Part shown: positions 1 through 8,824 of the stretch, piece after piece | Layout: every line of letters begins with the position of its first letter | Numbering within the stretch: the stretch's first letter is position 1 | Origin: PALSA-968 sp964387075 | Lineage (GTDB): Bacteria > Bacteroidota > Bacteroidia > B-17B0 > Aurantibacillaceae | Direction of reading: 5' to 3' | Assembly: GCA_964387075.1 (NCBI GenBank) | Contig: CAYLVB010000003.1 | Location: 417,755-481,754, forward strand | DNA length: 64,000 nucleotides | Program-made: the position numbers and the translations under genes | Notes under the pieces: generated by a model | The model's input: only the letters and a program-made list of their open reading frames with translations | What the model was told of the DNA's origin: nothing | Databases searched by the model: none

Positions 1-1476
1 AAGCAAGTTTGTTTTGCTTTGATATTATCTCTAACTCTGACATGTGTCAAGGCTCAGTTTGTTACCATTCCAGATGCCAACTTAGTAACTTACTTTCAGG
101 GTTTAGTTCCTGCGGCGATGAGCGGAAATCAATTGGACACAACGCACGTTTCAGTAAACAATTCGATAACAAGCATTAACTGTAATACTCTTAACATCTC
201 GAATCTCTACGGAGTTCAGTTCTTTTCAGCGCTTCAGTACTTCAACTGTCAAAACAATAACGCTACTTCGATTCCACCTTTACCTGCGACCACTCAGACC
301 CTTATTTGCACAGGCAATCAAATATCAAATCTGCCACCCCTGCCCCAGCTAAGAAGATTGGAATGCGTGGCAACGGGGCTGAATGCACTACCATCGATAC
401 CATCAAGTATGGTGTATTTAGATGTTAGTGGAAATAACCTGACTACATTTCCTACAGTTCCTCCTGGAATGAATTGGCTTAATTGCAGCATGAATGCGCT
501 TACATCGTTACCGAATCTATCAGGAGCATTGGCACATCTGGACTGCGCCACGAACCAAATCACTACTATCGGAGGTTTTGGTCCAGCCTTAACCTATATC
601 GACTGCAGCAACAACTTAATGACAACGATTCCAACTTTGCCAAGCGGATTAACAACCTTTTTCTGTGCTTACAATAACATGGCAAGCTTGCCTCCACTGC
701 CTAACACTATTACCTGGATGAAATGCGGAAGTTGTCCCAACCTCACGACTCTTCCGACTTTACCAACCTCACTCATTACCTTAGAATGTGGGAGTAATTA
801 CTTCACAAGTCTTCCAGCGTTTCCTAATTCAATTAAGTATTTGAATATTTACTACTCATACAACTTAACAAGTTTTCCTGCATGGCCAACTTCAATGCTT
901 TATCTTGATTGCAGCGCTGGTTATAATATTATGAGCATACCAGCGTTGCCAAATATGCTTCAGCACCTGGACTGTAGTTTTACATATCATCTTACCAGTC
1001 TGCCTACTTTACCTAATTCTCTGAATTACTTGAATACTGGATTCGACAGCATTTATTGTTTTCCAACATTTCCTCCAAATACTTTTACAATAAGCATATT
1101 GCCCAATAATGTCGTAACCTGTCTTCCTAACTATCTACCTTCAATGGATGCACCTACTTTGGCTTATCCACTTTGTGGAATTGGAAATCCCAATGGTTGC
1201 CCGGATGTCGTAGGCATTGAGCAAATAACGGAAAATTCTGTTATTTCTATTTATCCCAACCCAAATACCGGTGAAATCAATATCGATAATATCTTTACAG
1301 AGACTTTCCTGGAGATTTCTGATGTAAATGGCAAAGTGGTAAGGGTAATAAGATTGGAGCGTTCAGAAAGGGCCCAAAAGCAGGATTTAAGCAGTTTGCA
1401 GAACGGCGTTTATTTCTATACAATGACCTTCCCGCAAAAAGCATCTAAATCAGGAAAAATTGTAATAATAAAATAA
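1..1476 (+). CDS. Secreted leucine-rich-repeat protein with T9SS sorting domain (5' truncated by window edge)
   Basis: The frame is open to base 1. A TTG at 19 is the first candidate start inside the window, but residues encoded from base 1 (KQVCFALILSLTLTCVKAQ) read as a signal peptide, so the true start probably lies a few codons upstream. The middle of the protein (about residues 60-380) consists of roughly 20-residue repeats of the form LPxLPxSLxxLxCxxN, which resembles bacterial leucine-rich repeats of the LPx type. The C terminus (about 408-485) starts with ISIYPNPNTGE and ends in a beta-rich IVIIK tail, a type A T9SS sorting domain. It is therefore probably exported by the T9SS and either anchored on the surface or released. 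Ligand unknown; a binding or adhesion role is inference. No convincing terminator follows. Confidence 0.85.
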   Translation, partial: KQVCFALILSLTLTCVKAQFVTIPDANLVTYFQGLVPAAMSGNQLDTTHVSVNNSITSINCNTLNISNLYGVQFFSALQYFNCQNNNATSIPPLPATTQTLICTGNQISNLPPLPQLRRLECVATGLNALPSIPSSMVYLDVSGNNLTTFPTVPPGMNWLNCSMNALTSLPNLSGALAHLDCATNQITTIGGFGPALTYIDCSNNLMTTIPTLPSGLTTFFCAYNNMASLPPLPNTITWMKCGSCPNLTTLPTLPTSLITLECGSNYFTSLPAFPNSIKYLNIYYSYNLTSFPAWPTSMLYLDCSAGYNIMSIPALPNMLQHLDCSFTYHLTSLPTLPNSLNYLNTGFDSIYCFPTFPPNTFTISILPNNVVTCLPNYLPSMDAPTLAYPLCGIGNPNGCPDVVGIEQITENSVISIYPNPNTGEINIDNIFTETFLEISDVNGKVVRVIRLERSERAQKQDLSSLQNGVYFYTMTFPQKASKSGKIVIIK

Positions 1477-1543
1477 AAATGTCGGTAAAATTTGGTGAAC
1501 CAAACAAAGATCCGTCAACTAAAGTCTTTCGTCAATTCGGGGC

Positions 1544-2782
1544 CTAGATCATTTTCAGGAACGCAACTTCTTTCTCGTTCAGTATTCTCCAGCGTCCGCG
1601 CGGAAGATCCTTTTTGGTGAGGCCCGCGAACATGATGCGATCCAGTCGCAATACATCATACCCCAATTGTTCGAAAATGCGGCGCACGATGCGGTTACGG
1701 CCCGAGTGAATTAAAATTCCAACTTCACGCTTTGTTTCTCCGGCGTAAGAAACCTCATCGGGCTTGATGAACCCGTCTTCAAGCTCAATACCGTTCTGAA
1801 TTTTTTCGAGATCGGTCTGTTTCAAATTCTTATCCAGCTCAACATGATATAATTTCTGCACGCGGTGTTTTGGGTGCGTGAGTTTTTTGGTCATTTCGCC
1901 ATCGTTGGTGAAAAGCAGAAGTCCCATGGTATTTCTGTCCAGTCTTCCAACAGGATAAACTCTTTCTTTGCAGGCGCCTTTAATGAGTTCCATCACAGTA
2001 CGGCGATCGCGATCGTCTTCAACGGTGGTGATGTAATCTTTAGGTTTGTTCAATAAGACGTAAACGTGTTTCTCGGTCTTTAAACGTTGGCCCGAATAAT
2101 TTACTTCATCGCCTTCTTTTACTTTGTAACCCAGTTCTGTTACTACTTTTCCATTTACACTTACGCAGCCGGTGGTGATGAGATCATCGGCTTCGCGGCG
2201 CGAACAGATACCCGCGTTGGCAATATATTTGTTTAAACGTGTTAATCCTTTTTCGGCGTAAGTTTCTTTTTCTTTTCCCGGCTTGCTCGAATAATCTTTT
2301 TTGTAAGCGGGTCTTTTTCTTTCATACGGCAAGAAGCCTCCTTTTGCGTCTTTGCCGCCGTATGGTTTTTTATCGCCGCGATCGAAAGTTTTTTCCCCCC
2401 CCGATGAACGGGCAGGGTTCTTATCCGAACGGATTCCTTTGGAAAAACCCTTCTTGTCTCCTTTTTCCCAGGGCCTGGATTTACTTGCGCCTTTAAAATC
2501 ACTGTCTTTAGAAAAAGATTTTTTGCTTTTACGGGCAAATTGTTCTTTACGGTCGGAACGCTTTTCTTTATTGTCTTCTCTTTTATCTTTATCAAAAGCA
2601 CCCGGACGGATCTTTCTTTTGGGTTTTTCTTCAAATTCGGAACCGTCGCTTTTCTTGAACGGTTTTTTGAATCCATCAGGCGACTCGGTACGTATCTTTT
2701 TATTGCGTGTAAAACTGCGCTTGAGCTTGTAAGAGGATTTTTTCTTCTTACCTCCACCGCTGTTTTCTTTTCTCTTTTCCAT
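1544..2782 (-). CDS. Pseudouridine synthase, RluB/RsuA family, with long basic N-terminal extension
   Basis: Predicted to isomerise uridine to pseudouridine in ribosomal RNA. An S4 RNA-binding domain lies at about 181-235 (TRLNKYIANAGICSRREADD) and a catalytic domain follows, with the family signature GRLDRNTMGLLLFTNDG; the Asp of GRLD (about 282) is the catalytic residue. The first ~178 residues are low-complexity, rich in Lys, Arg, Ser, Gly and Asp, and have no fold I recognise; Bacteroidota RluB-like proteins often carry such extensions. The start chosen is ATG at 2782 (MEKRKENS); an in-frame ATG at 2806 would add eight residues without homology. The exact rRNA target (RluB, RluE, RluF or RsuA type) cannot be settled from sequence alone. 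YraN lies upstream on the same strand. Confidence 0.9.
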   Translation of the reverse strand: MEKRKENSGGGKKKKSSYKLKRSFTRNKKIRTESPDGFKKPFKKSDGSEFEEKPKRKIRPGAFDKDKREDNKEKRSDRKEQFARKSKKSFSKDSDFKGASKSRPWEKGDKKGFSKGIRSDKNPARSSGGEKTFDRGDKKPYGGKDAKGGFLPYERKRPAYKKDYSSKPGKEKETYAEKGLTRLNKYIANAGICSRREADDLITTGCVSVNGKVVTELGYKVKEGDEVNYSGQRLKTEKHVYVLLNKPKDYITTVEDDRDRRTVMELIKGACKERVYPVGRLDRNTMGLLLFTNDGEMTKKLTHPKHRVQKLYHVELDKNLKQTDLEKIQNGIELEDGFIKPDEVSYAGETKREVGILIHSGRNRIVRRIFEQLGYDVLRLDRIMFAGLTKKDLPRGRWRILNEKEVAFLKMI

Positions 2783-2793
2783 TCCGCAAAGAT

Positions 2794-2830
2794 AGTTTAA
2801 AGTCACAAGTTAGAAGTTAAAAGTAAAAAG
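2794..2830. repeat. AT-rich interspersed word between yraN and the pseudouridine synthase gene
   Basis: The gap contains the words agtttaaagt, acaagttaga and agttaaaagt. A very similar run (aagtttaaagtttaaagttaaaag) occurs in frame inside leuS at 53961-53990. Degenerate words of this kind look like a dispersed low-complexity repeat. Two occurrences in one window are weak evidence. Confidence 0.3.
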
Positions 2831-2872
2831 GTAAGGCTGTTTCTTATAAGTTCAGACTTGTAACTTTTGCCT

Positions 2873-3286
2873 TTATAATAGGTCTGGGTAGTAGGCGCGT
2901 TTAATGAGGTCTACTTTGCCTGTTTCATTGTTCACAGAAACGATGTCGAAGCGCACCTCTTCTTCACGCTCAAATTGCTTCATGTATTCGCCTGCGGCCC
3001 GGATGACCTTTTTCTGCTTTTTTCGCGTTACAAATGCCTCCGGCTCACCAAAATCGGCGTTTTTGCGTGTTTTTACCTCAATTATGGCCAAAAAACCAGA
3101 ATCTTTGGCAATTATGTCGATTTCCAGCTTCTTGTGTCGCCAATTGGTGTGCAGGATCTCGAATCCTAAACCCTTTAAGTAGGCAAGGGCCTGTTCCTCA
3201 CCTTTTTTGCCTGTTTCAAGACTTTTCGGCACAAATTTTGTTTTTATCAAACGTAATTCTAATTTAGCAAACGCAAACCGCCCCAA
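2873..3286 (-). CDS. yraN: YraN/UPF0102 family nuclease-like protein
   Basis: A small protein of 137 aa with the UPF0102 signature: ETGKKGEEQALAYLKGLGFE followed by LEIDIIAKDSGFLAIIEVKTR. The D...E-V-K pattern is the PD-(D/E)XK nuclease motif. Family function is poorly established; a Holliday-junction-resolvase-like fold is predicted for it. The ~27 residues before ETGKKGEE are longer than usual, but no later Met is available before the conserved core. It is divergent from the DUF4412-like gene at 3301, with 14 bp between the start codons. Confidence 0.88.
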   Translation of the reverse strand: MGRFAFAKLELRLIKTKFVPKSLETGKKGEEQALAYLKGLGFEILHTNWRHKKLEIDIIAKDSGFLAIIEVKTRKNADFGEPEAFVTRKKQKKVIRAAGEYMKQFEREEEVRFDIVSVNNETGKVDLIKRAYYPDLL

Positions 3287-3300
3287 AAATAAAATAAACT

Positions 3301-3936
3301 ATGAAAAAAATTATCCTCTCGATCGCTTTATTTGCCTTTACAACTGTAGCTTTTGGTCAGTTTGAAGGAAGTATCGAATTCCGTATGGAAACCAAGAAAG
3401 ATACGAATATGAACGTGTATTATGTAAAGGGAAATAACGTAAAACTTGACCAGATCGGAAAAAAATCGGGTAAAGTGGAAGGAAGCTTTGTTTTTGACCT
3501 GAGCGGGAAATCCATAAAATTCGTAAACCCCGCGCGTAAGGTCTGGGGCGACCATAAATCAGAAACTCCTCCTACCATCCAGGGTACCTGCGAAGTGTCT
3601 AAGTCAAAGACAACCAAGAGTGTAGCTGGTAAAATGTGCACCCAATATACGGTTAAGAACAGCACCGAGAACACTTCCATCACCTACTGGATAGCCGCCG
3701 AAAAATATGATTTTTTCGTTCCCCTTGTGAAGCTTTGGAACCGTAAGGACAAGCAGTCGATCTATTTCAACCAGATCAAGGATCTTCCTAAAGGAGCCAT
3801 GCCTATGATGAGCGTTGAAACCACGCTTGATGGAAAGACCACATTGAGCAAGCTGGAAGTGGTAAAACTCGAGAAAAAGTCGATCGAGGCCAGCCAGGTT
3901 TCAGTACCTTCCGATTACAAGAAATTCGAACAATAA
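3301..3936 (+). CDS. Secreted protein, DUF4412-like
   Basis: A 211-aa protein with a clear signal peptide (MKKIILSIALFAFTTVAFGQ). The body resembles Bacteroidota DUF4412 proteins: an N-terminal strand pattern FEGSIEFRMETKKDTNM, then YVKGNNVKLDQI, a FVFDLSGKSIKFVNPA segment, and a central TKSVAGKMCTQYTVK stretch. It is probably periplasmic or outer-membrane associated. No enzymatic motif is visible and the function is unknown. It is monocistronic, with a terminator directly downstream. Confidence 0.75.
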   Translation: MKKIILSIALFAFTTVAFGQFEGSIEFRMETKKDTNMNVYYVKGNNVKLDQIGKKSGKVEGSFVFDLSGKSIKFVNPARKVWGDHKSETPPTIQGTCEVSKSKTTKSVAGKMCTQYTVKNSTENTSITYWIAAEKYDFFVPLVKLWNRKDKQSIYFNQIKDLPKGAMPMMSVETTLDGKTTLSKLEVVKLEKKSIEASQVSVPSDYKKFEQ

Positions 3937-3962
3937 TAGGCCTTCATCAGCCGGAAACAGAA

Positions 3963-3986
3963 CCCTGTCGAAAGACGGGGTTTTTT
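3963..3986 (+). terminator. Intrinsic terminator after the DUF4412-like gene
   Basis: Stem CCCTGTC / GACGGGG (7 bp, one G-U) with a GAAA loop, followed by six T. It separates the DUF4412-like gene from the respiratory operon. Confidence 0.85.
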
Positions 3987-4076
3987 CTTGCCCCAACCCC
4001 TTATTTAGAATAGTTCTAAATTGCGTTTTAGTTAAAAAAACCTAAAGCCAAACGAATCACGAATGCATACTTCTAT

Positions 4077-4084
4077 TAAATTTG
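4077..4084 (+). promoter_or_regulatory. Candidate -7 element for the act-cox operon
   Basis: TAAATTTG matches the Bacteroidota -7 consensus TAnnTTTG and would place transcription start near 4090, about 40 nt before actA. I find no TTG at 17-23 bp upstream, so the call is weak. Confidence 0.35.
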
Positions 4085-4132
4085 CGCGAATTGTAGTGAT
4101 TTGTCATTACAGTGTCATAGCAACCAAAAATT

Positions 4133-5410
4133 ATGGTAAAAAACTTATCCCGAACAGCTCTCAACATCTTCGTGAGCTTCTTTTTTGCGGGTTTTATCTT
4201 CTCTAACAGTCTTACTGCTGCCGATGGTAAAACCGTATTCAAGCAAAACTGCGCCGTTTGTCACACGCTAACCGAACAGCGTACCACAGGTCCCGGATTA
4301 GCCGGGATCAAGGACCGTGCTCCGGGTGGAGACTGGCTCTTTAACTGGGTGAAGAACGCCGAGAAAATGATCAAATCAGGAGATCCTGAGGCGAACAAGA
4401 TTTTCAAGGAATATGCCCCTTCGGTGATGACCGTTTTTGAAGGAACATTGAGCGATGACGAGATCAAAGCCGTTGTTGAATACATCAAAAACCCTCCTGT
4501 AGAAAAGAAAGTTGACGGTGGACCAAAAGATGCAGGCGGAGAAGTTGCGGCAGTAGAACCGGGCATCAGCCCACTTTACATCATCCTTGCTGTCATCGTA
4601 ATCTTAGCTTTACTCATCAGCATCCTGCGCGGCGTACGCGTTTCTCTTCGTAACATCACCAACAAAAAAGAAGGACTTGCCGAGGAGCCTCCACGCACTT
4701 TCTGGGAAGAGACCAAGATCTGGATCGGCGGTCACCGTCGCTTTGTAGGCGTAATGAGCATCGTGATCCTGACCATAGGTATGAAAGGTTGCTGGAACTC
4801 ATTGTTCCGCATCGGTGTGTACTACGATTGGCAAACCGGCAAAGGATACAAACCCGAGCAGCCTATCAAATTCTCCCATAAAATTCACGCGGGCGATAAC
4901 GCCATCGCTTGTCAATACTGCCACAACTCGGTAGAAAAATCACGCCACGCGGGCATTCCAACAGTGAACGTTTGTATGAACTGTCACAAAGGTATCAGCA
5001 CAGGTGCGATCACCGGCGATAAAGAGATCTCCAAGATCTACGCGGCTGCAGGCTTCGATTCTAAAACTCAGAAATACGACGAAAGCAAGGCCAATCCCAT
5101 CAAGTGGATCAAAGTACACAACCTTCCTGATCACGTTTACTTCAACCACTCGCAACACGTAGTAGTGGGACAGATCAAATGCGAGCAATGCCACGGCGAT
5201 GTGAAGAAAATGACGGTTGCCGAGCAGAAATCGCCACTCACTATGAAATGGTGTATTGAGTGCCATCGCAAAACAGACGTGGCCATGGAAGGCAATGCGT
5301 ACTACGACAAACTGCACGAAGCGTTAAAAGAAAAATACAAAGGCAAGCACATGAAGGCGTTTACAGTTGCTCAAATGGGCGGTATCGAGTGCGGACGTTG
5401 TCACTATTAA
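4133..5410 (+). CDS. actA: Alternative complex III subunit ActA, six-haem cytochrome c
   Basis: Electron-transfer subunit of the quinol:cytochrome c oxidoreductase alternative complex III. The 425-aa protein has a signal peptide (about 1-29), then a monohaem cytochrome c domain with CAVCH at 40-44, a first transmembrane helix (about 148-166), a second hydrophobic segment (about 204-220), and a C-terminal pentahaem region with CQYCH (260), CMNCH (281), CEQCH (350), CIECH (374) and CGRCH (420), the last almost at the C terminus. Classical ActA is described as pentahaem, so the N-terminal monohaem domain is an addition or a lineage-specific form. First gene of an eight-gene operon; actB follows after 31 bp. 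Confidence 0.93.
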   Translation: MVKNLSRTALNIFVSFFFAGFIFSNSLTAADGKTVFKQNCAVCHTLTEQRTTGPGLAGIKDRAPGGDWLFNWVKNAEKMIKSGDPEANKIFKEYAPSVMTVFEGTLSDDEIKAVVEYIKNPPVEKKVDGGPKDAGGEVAAVEPGISPLYIILAVIVILALLISILRGVRVSLRNITNKKEGLAEEPPRTFWEETKIWIGGHRRFVGVMSIVILTIGMKGCWNSLFRIGVYYDWQTGKGYKPEQPIKFSHKIHAGDNAIACQYCHNSVEKSRHAGIPTVNVCMNCHKGISTGAITGDKEISKIYAAAGFDSKTQKYDESKANPIKWIKVHNLPDHVYFNHSQHVVVGQIKCEQCHGDVKKMTVAEQKSPLTMKWCIECHRKTDVAMEGNAYYDKLHEALKEKYKGKHMKAFTVAQMGGIECGRCHY

Positions 5411-5441
5411 TATAAATAGAACCAAGATTTTTTTCAATTAT

Positions 5442-8400
5442 ATGGGTACAAAAAAGAAATACTGGAAAGGCCTCCCTGAGCTGCATCAAAGCCCGGAGTT
5501 TCTGCAAAAAAGCCAGAATGAGTTTGCAGAGAACCTTCCCATGGAAGAAACACTTAGCAGTGAGAACGGCACATCGCGCCGCGACTTCTTAAAAGTGATG
5601 GGCTTTACAACAGCCGCTGTCGCTTTAGCGTCTTGCGAAACACCGGTTATCAACGCTATTCCTTATGTGAATAAACCTGAGGATGTAACACCCGGTGTAG
5701 CTAACTTCTACGCATCAACTTTTTATGATGGGCACGATTACGCTTCGGTCTTGGTAAAGACCCGCGAAGGACGTCCTATTAAAGTAGAGGCAAACGAACT
5801 ATCGAAACACGCATGGGGAACCCACGCCCGTACCCAGGCGGCGGTTCTTTCTTTGTATGACGGCGCACGTTTGAGCGGCCCATGGGCCAAAGGCGCTGCC
5901 AGCAATTGGAAAGCAGTTGACGGCGAGATCGGCAAAGCATTGGCCGGTGTAGGCGGAAAAGAGATCGCAATTCTTTCTTCTACCATCATTTCTCCTTCTA
6001 CGCGTGCGGTTATCGCTGAGTTCACCGCGAAATATCCTTCTGCAAAAGTGTATCAATACGATGCCATCTCTTATTCAGCTTTAAGCAGCGCCAATGAAAA
6101 GGTGTGGGGTAAAAAAGTGGTAGCGCATTATCATTTCGACGAAGCTAAAAAAGTAGTTGTAGGTTTTGCCTGCGACTTTTTAGGAAACTGGTTATCGCCT
6201 GTTGAATTTGCCGCCGGTTACGCGAAGAACCGTAAGGTAAGCAAAGATAAACCCGAAATGAGCAAGCATTATCATTTCGAGGCGAACTTGTCTCTCACCG
6301 GCGCCAATGCCGATGAGCGTTTCATGATCAAACCATCTGAAATTGGAAAAGCGGTTGTGGCTTTATATAACGAAGTAGCCAAAGCTACCGGTAACGCAAC
6401 TACATCGGCTAATGGCTCGATCGCTTCTAACGCAGACGCGCAAAAGGCGATCGGAAAGATTGCAAAAGAATTAATGAACGCAAAAGGCCAGTCGCTGGTA
6501 GTTTGCGGATTGAACGACACCGATGTACAGGTTTTAGTGAACGGCATCAACAAAATGCTGGACAACTACGGAAAAACAGTTGACATCGAGAGCCCTTGCT
6601 ATTTAAAGCAAGGCGACGATAAGCAGTTCATGGAATTGATCAGTGACATGAATGGCGAAAAAGTTGGCGCTGTGCTGGTTTACAACTGTAATCCTGTTTA
6701 CACCGCTCCCGCCAAAACCGGGTTTGCCGCCGCTTTCAAAAAAGTTCCAGTAAAAATTTCTTTCGCGCAGGTGCTGGATGAGACCGCGCAGGCTTCGGAT
6801 TATGTTTGTCCTGATCACAACTGGTTAGAATCATGGGGCGATGCAAATCCTTGCCGCGGACACTATTCTTTACAGCAACCTGCCATCAATCCAGTTTTTG
6901 CTCAACCCCGATATGAAGGAACCCGCCAGGTGCAGGATACTTTATTAGCATGGGCCGGAGTGAAGACAGATTACGTAACCTATTTACAAGCCTTCTGGCA
7001 AAACCGCGTGTTCCCTATGCAGGGGCGTTACGGTGATTTCTATTCTTTCTGGAGCAATACTTTACACGACGGTGTGCTGCATGTACGTTTTGCAAAACCT
7101 GTTGAGGAAGCAATTACCCCAATGGCAAAGGACAGCGCCGGTAAACCTGTGTTAACAGGCATTGCTACTGTCATCGCAGATTCTTTAGGTTTGCCAAAGC
7201 CTGAAGAGAAAAAAGAGCCTCAAAAGGAAGTTGCTGCCGCTGAGGTGGTAACTCCAACAGTTGATTATAATGCCTCGGCTAATAAAGCCGTTGCCGCTAA
7301 AGGCGGTGCGTGGGAGATCACAGCTTACGAAAAAATTGGTTTCGGTAACGGAAACATGAGCAACAACCCATGGCTGCACGAATTACCTGATCCTATTTCT
7401 AAAGTAACCTGGGATAATTACATCACCATGCATCCCGAAGATGTGAAAGAGCAGGGCTTCGGACAAATGCTGCGTCAGAATGATATCGGAACCGTTGCCG
7501 GATTAACTGTGAACGGCGTGAGTGTTGAACTTCCCGTTTATCCATCTCCCGGACAGGCAAAAGGAACCATCGGTGTTGCTATCGGTTACGGCCGCAAAGC
7601 AGAAACCTTGCAGGTTGCAACTTTAGCGGGCGGTGCAAATGCTTATGATTTCTTCACCATCGTTAACGATAATCTACAGAATATCTCAGCGGATGTTGCT
7701 GTAACGAACACCAATAGATCTTTCGAGTTCGCTTCTACACAGATCCAGCACACCATCATGGGTCGTGAAGAATGGATCCTGCGCGAAGCTTCTATCGGCC
7801 AGTATAAAAAGGATCCTGCCGCTAACAATCCGAAAGCCGAGTTAGCTACACATGCAGGCAAAGTTCCAATTGAAAAGGTTGACCTCTGGGCATCGTTCGA
7901 TCGCCCCGGCCATAAATGGGGAATGACCATTGATATGAATTCCTGTACCGGCTGTTCGGCCTGTATGATCGCCTGTTCTTCCGAGAACAACGTTCCTGTA
8001 GTGGGTAAAGATCAAATTCGCCGCACGCGAGATATGCACTGGCTGCGTATCGATCGTTACTATACATCTGACATGACCCGCATGAAAGCGGAAGAAGATC
8101 ACACCGGCGCGCGTCAAATGTACCTGGATATGGAAAATCCTTCCAACAATCCAAAAGTTACTTTCCAGCCTATCATGTGCCAACACTGTAACCACGCTCC
8201 TTGCGAAACAGTGTGCCCCGTATTAGCAACCAACCACAGCAACGAAGGTCTGAACCAGATGACCTATAACCGTTGTATCGGTACCCGTTACTGCGCTAAC
8301 AACTGTCCTTTCAAAGTACGTCGTTTCAACTGGTATAACTATAACGGAAATCCTGACTTCGCAACTATCAACCCGATACAGCAAGACCTGGGCCGCATGG

Positions 8401-8780
8401 TATTAAACCCGGATGTGGTTGTACGCGGTCGTGGTGTGATGGAAAAATGTTCTATGTGCCAGCAACGTTTGCAAGCCGGTAAATTGGCTGCTAAAAAAGA
8501 AGGCAAACCTTTACAGGACGGTTCAGTTAAAACCGCCTGTCAGCAGGCTTGTCCTACCAATGCGATCATTTTCGGTGACCTGAACGATGCGGAATCGGCG
8601 GTGGCGAAAGTGCGCGAGGACGAGCGTAACTACTTCCTGCTCGAAGAGATCGGCATCAAGCCAACAGTTTCTTACCTGGTGAAAGTACGGAACCAGGAAG
8701 AGGAGATCGTTTGGGAGCCGGAAGAAGAGCCTGTAGCGAAAGCGAAGGGTGGCGAAGAGAAAAAAGAAGAAGCTCACTAG
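5442..8780 (+). CDS. actB: Alternative complex III subunit ActB (molybdopterin-oxidoreductase-like and iron-sulfur fusion)
   Basis: Large periplasmic subunit of alternative complex III, 1112 aa. ATG at 5442 (MGTKKKYWKGLPEL) is chosen because it matches the family; the frame extends upstream into actA without homology. A twin-arginine motif RRDFLK at 46-51 is followed by a hydrophobic stretch ending at Cys65. The first ~750 residues are the molybdopterin-oxidoreductase-like domain, which in this family is known to lack the cofactor. The C-terminal part carries four cysteine clusters: CTGCSACMIAC (from 835), CQHCNHAPCETVC (from 913), CIGTRYCANNC (from 945) and CSMC...CQQAC (from 1003). These are ligands for Fe-S clusters. 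An acidic and Lys-rich tail ends the protein. Confidence 0.94.
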   Translation: MGTKKKYWKGLPELHQSPEFLQKSQNEFAENLPMEETLSSENGTSRRDFLKVMGFTTAAVALASCETPVINAIPYVNKPEDVTPGVANFYASTFYDGHDYASVLVKTREGRPIKVEANELSKHAWGTHARTQAAVLSLYDGARLSGPWAKGAASNWKAVDGEIGKALAGVGGKEIAILSSTIISPSTRAVIAEFTAKYPSAKVYQYDAISYSALSSANEKVWGKKVVAHYHFDEAKKVVVGFACDFLGNWLSPVEFAAGYAKNRKVSKDKPEMSKHYHFEANLSLTGANADERFMIKPSEIGKAVVALYNEVAKATGNATTSANGSIASNADAQKAIGKIAKELMNAKGQSLVVCGLNDTDVQVLVNGINKMLDNYGKTVDIESPCYLKQGDDKQFMELISDMNGEKVGAVLVYNCNPVYTAPAKTGFAAAFKKVPVKISFAQVLDETAQASDYVCPDHNWLESWGDANPCRGHYSLQQPAINPVFAQPRYEGTRQVQDTLLAWAGVKTDYVTYLQAFWQNRVFPMQGRYGDFYSFWSNTLHDGVLHVRFAKPVEEAITPMAKDSAGKPVLTGIATVIADSLGLPKPEEKKEPQKEVAAAEVVTPTVDYNASANKAVAAKGGAWEITAYEKIGFGNGNMSNNPWLHELPDPISKVTWDNYITMHPEDVKEQGFGQMLRQNDIGTVAGLTVNGVSVELPVYPSPGQAKGTIGVAIGYGRKAETLQVATLAGGANAYDFFTIVNDNLQNISADVAVTNTNRSFEFASTQIQHTIMGREEWILREASIGQYKKDPAANNPKAELATHAGKVPIEKVDLWASFDRPGHKWGMTIDMNSCTGCSACMIACSSENNVPVVGKDQIRRTRDMHWLRIDRYYTSDMTRMKAEEDHTGARQMYLDMENPSNNPKVTFQPIMCQHCNHAPCETVCPVLATNHSNEGLNQMTYNRCIGTRYCANNCPFKVRRFNWYNYNGNPDFATINPIQQDLGRMVLNPDVVVRGRGVMEKCSMCQQRLQAGKLAAKKEGKPLQDGSVKTACQQACPTNAIIFGDLNDAESAVAKVREDERNYFLLEEIGIKPTVSYLVKVRNQEEEIVWEPEEEPVAKAKGGEEKKEEAH

Positions 8781-8824
8781 GCAATTTGGAATTCAGAAAT
8801 AGGAATTAAGAATAAACAAAAGAT

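Noticed and set aside
1476..1544. Hairpin TTTGG-TGAA-CCAAA as terminator between the first two genes
   Set aside because: The stem has only 5 A/T-rich pairs and there is no T-run after it.
2242..2757. Second long open frame antisense or out of frame over the pseudouridine synthase gene
   Set aside because: It follows from the skewed, Lys/Arg-rich codon composition of the extension; no recognisable protein.
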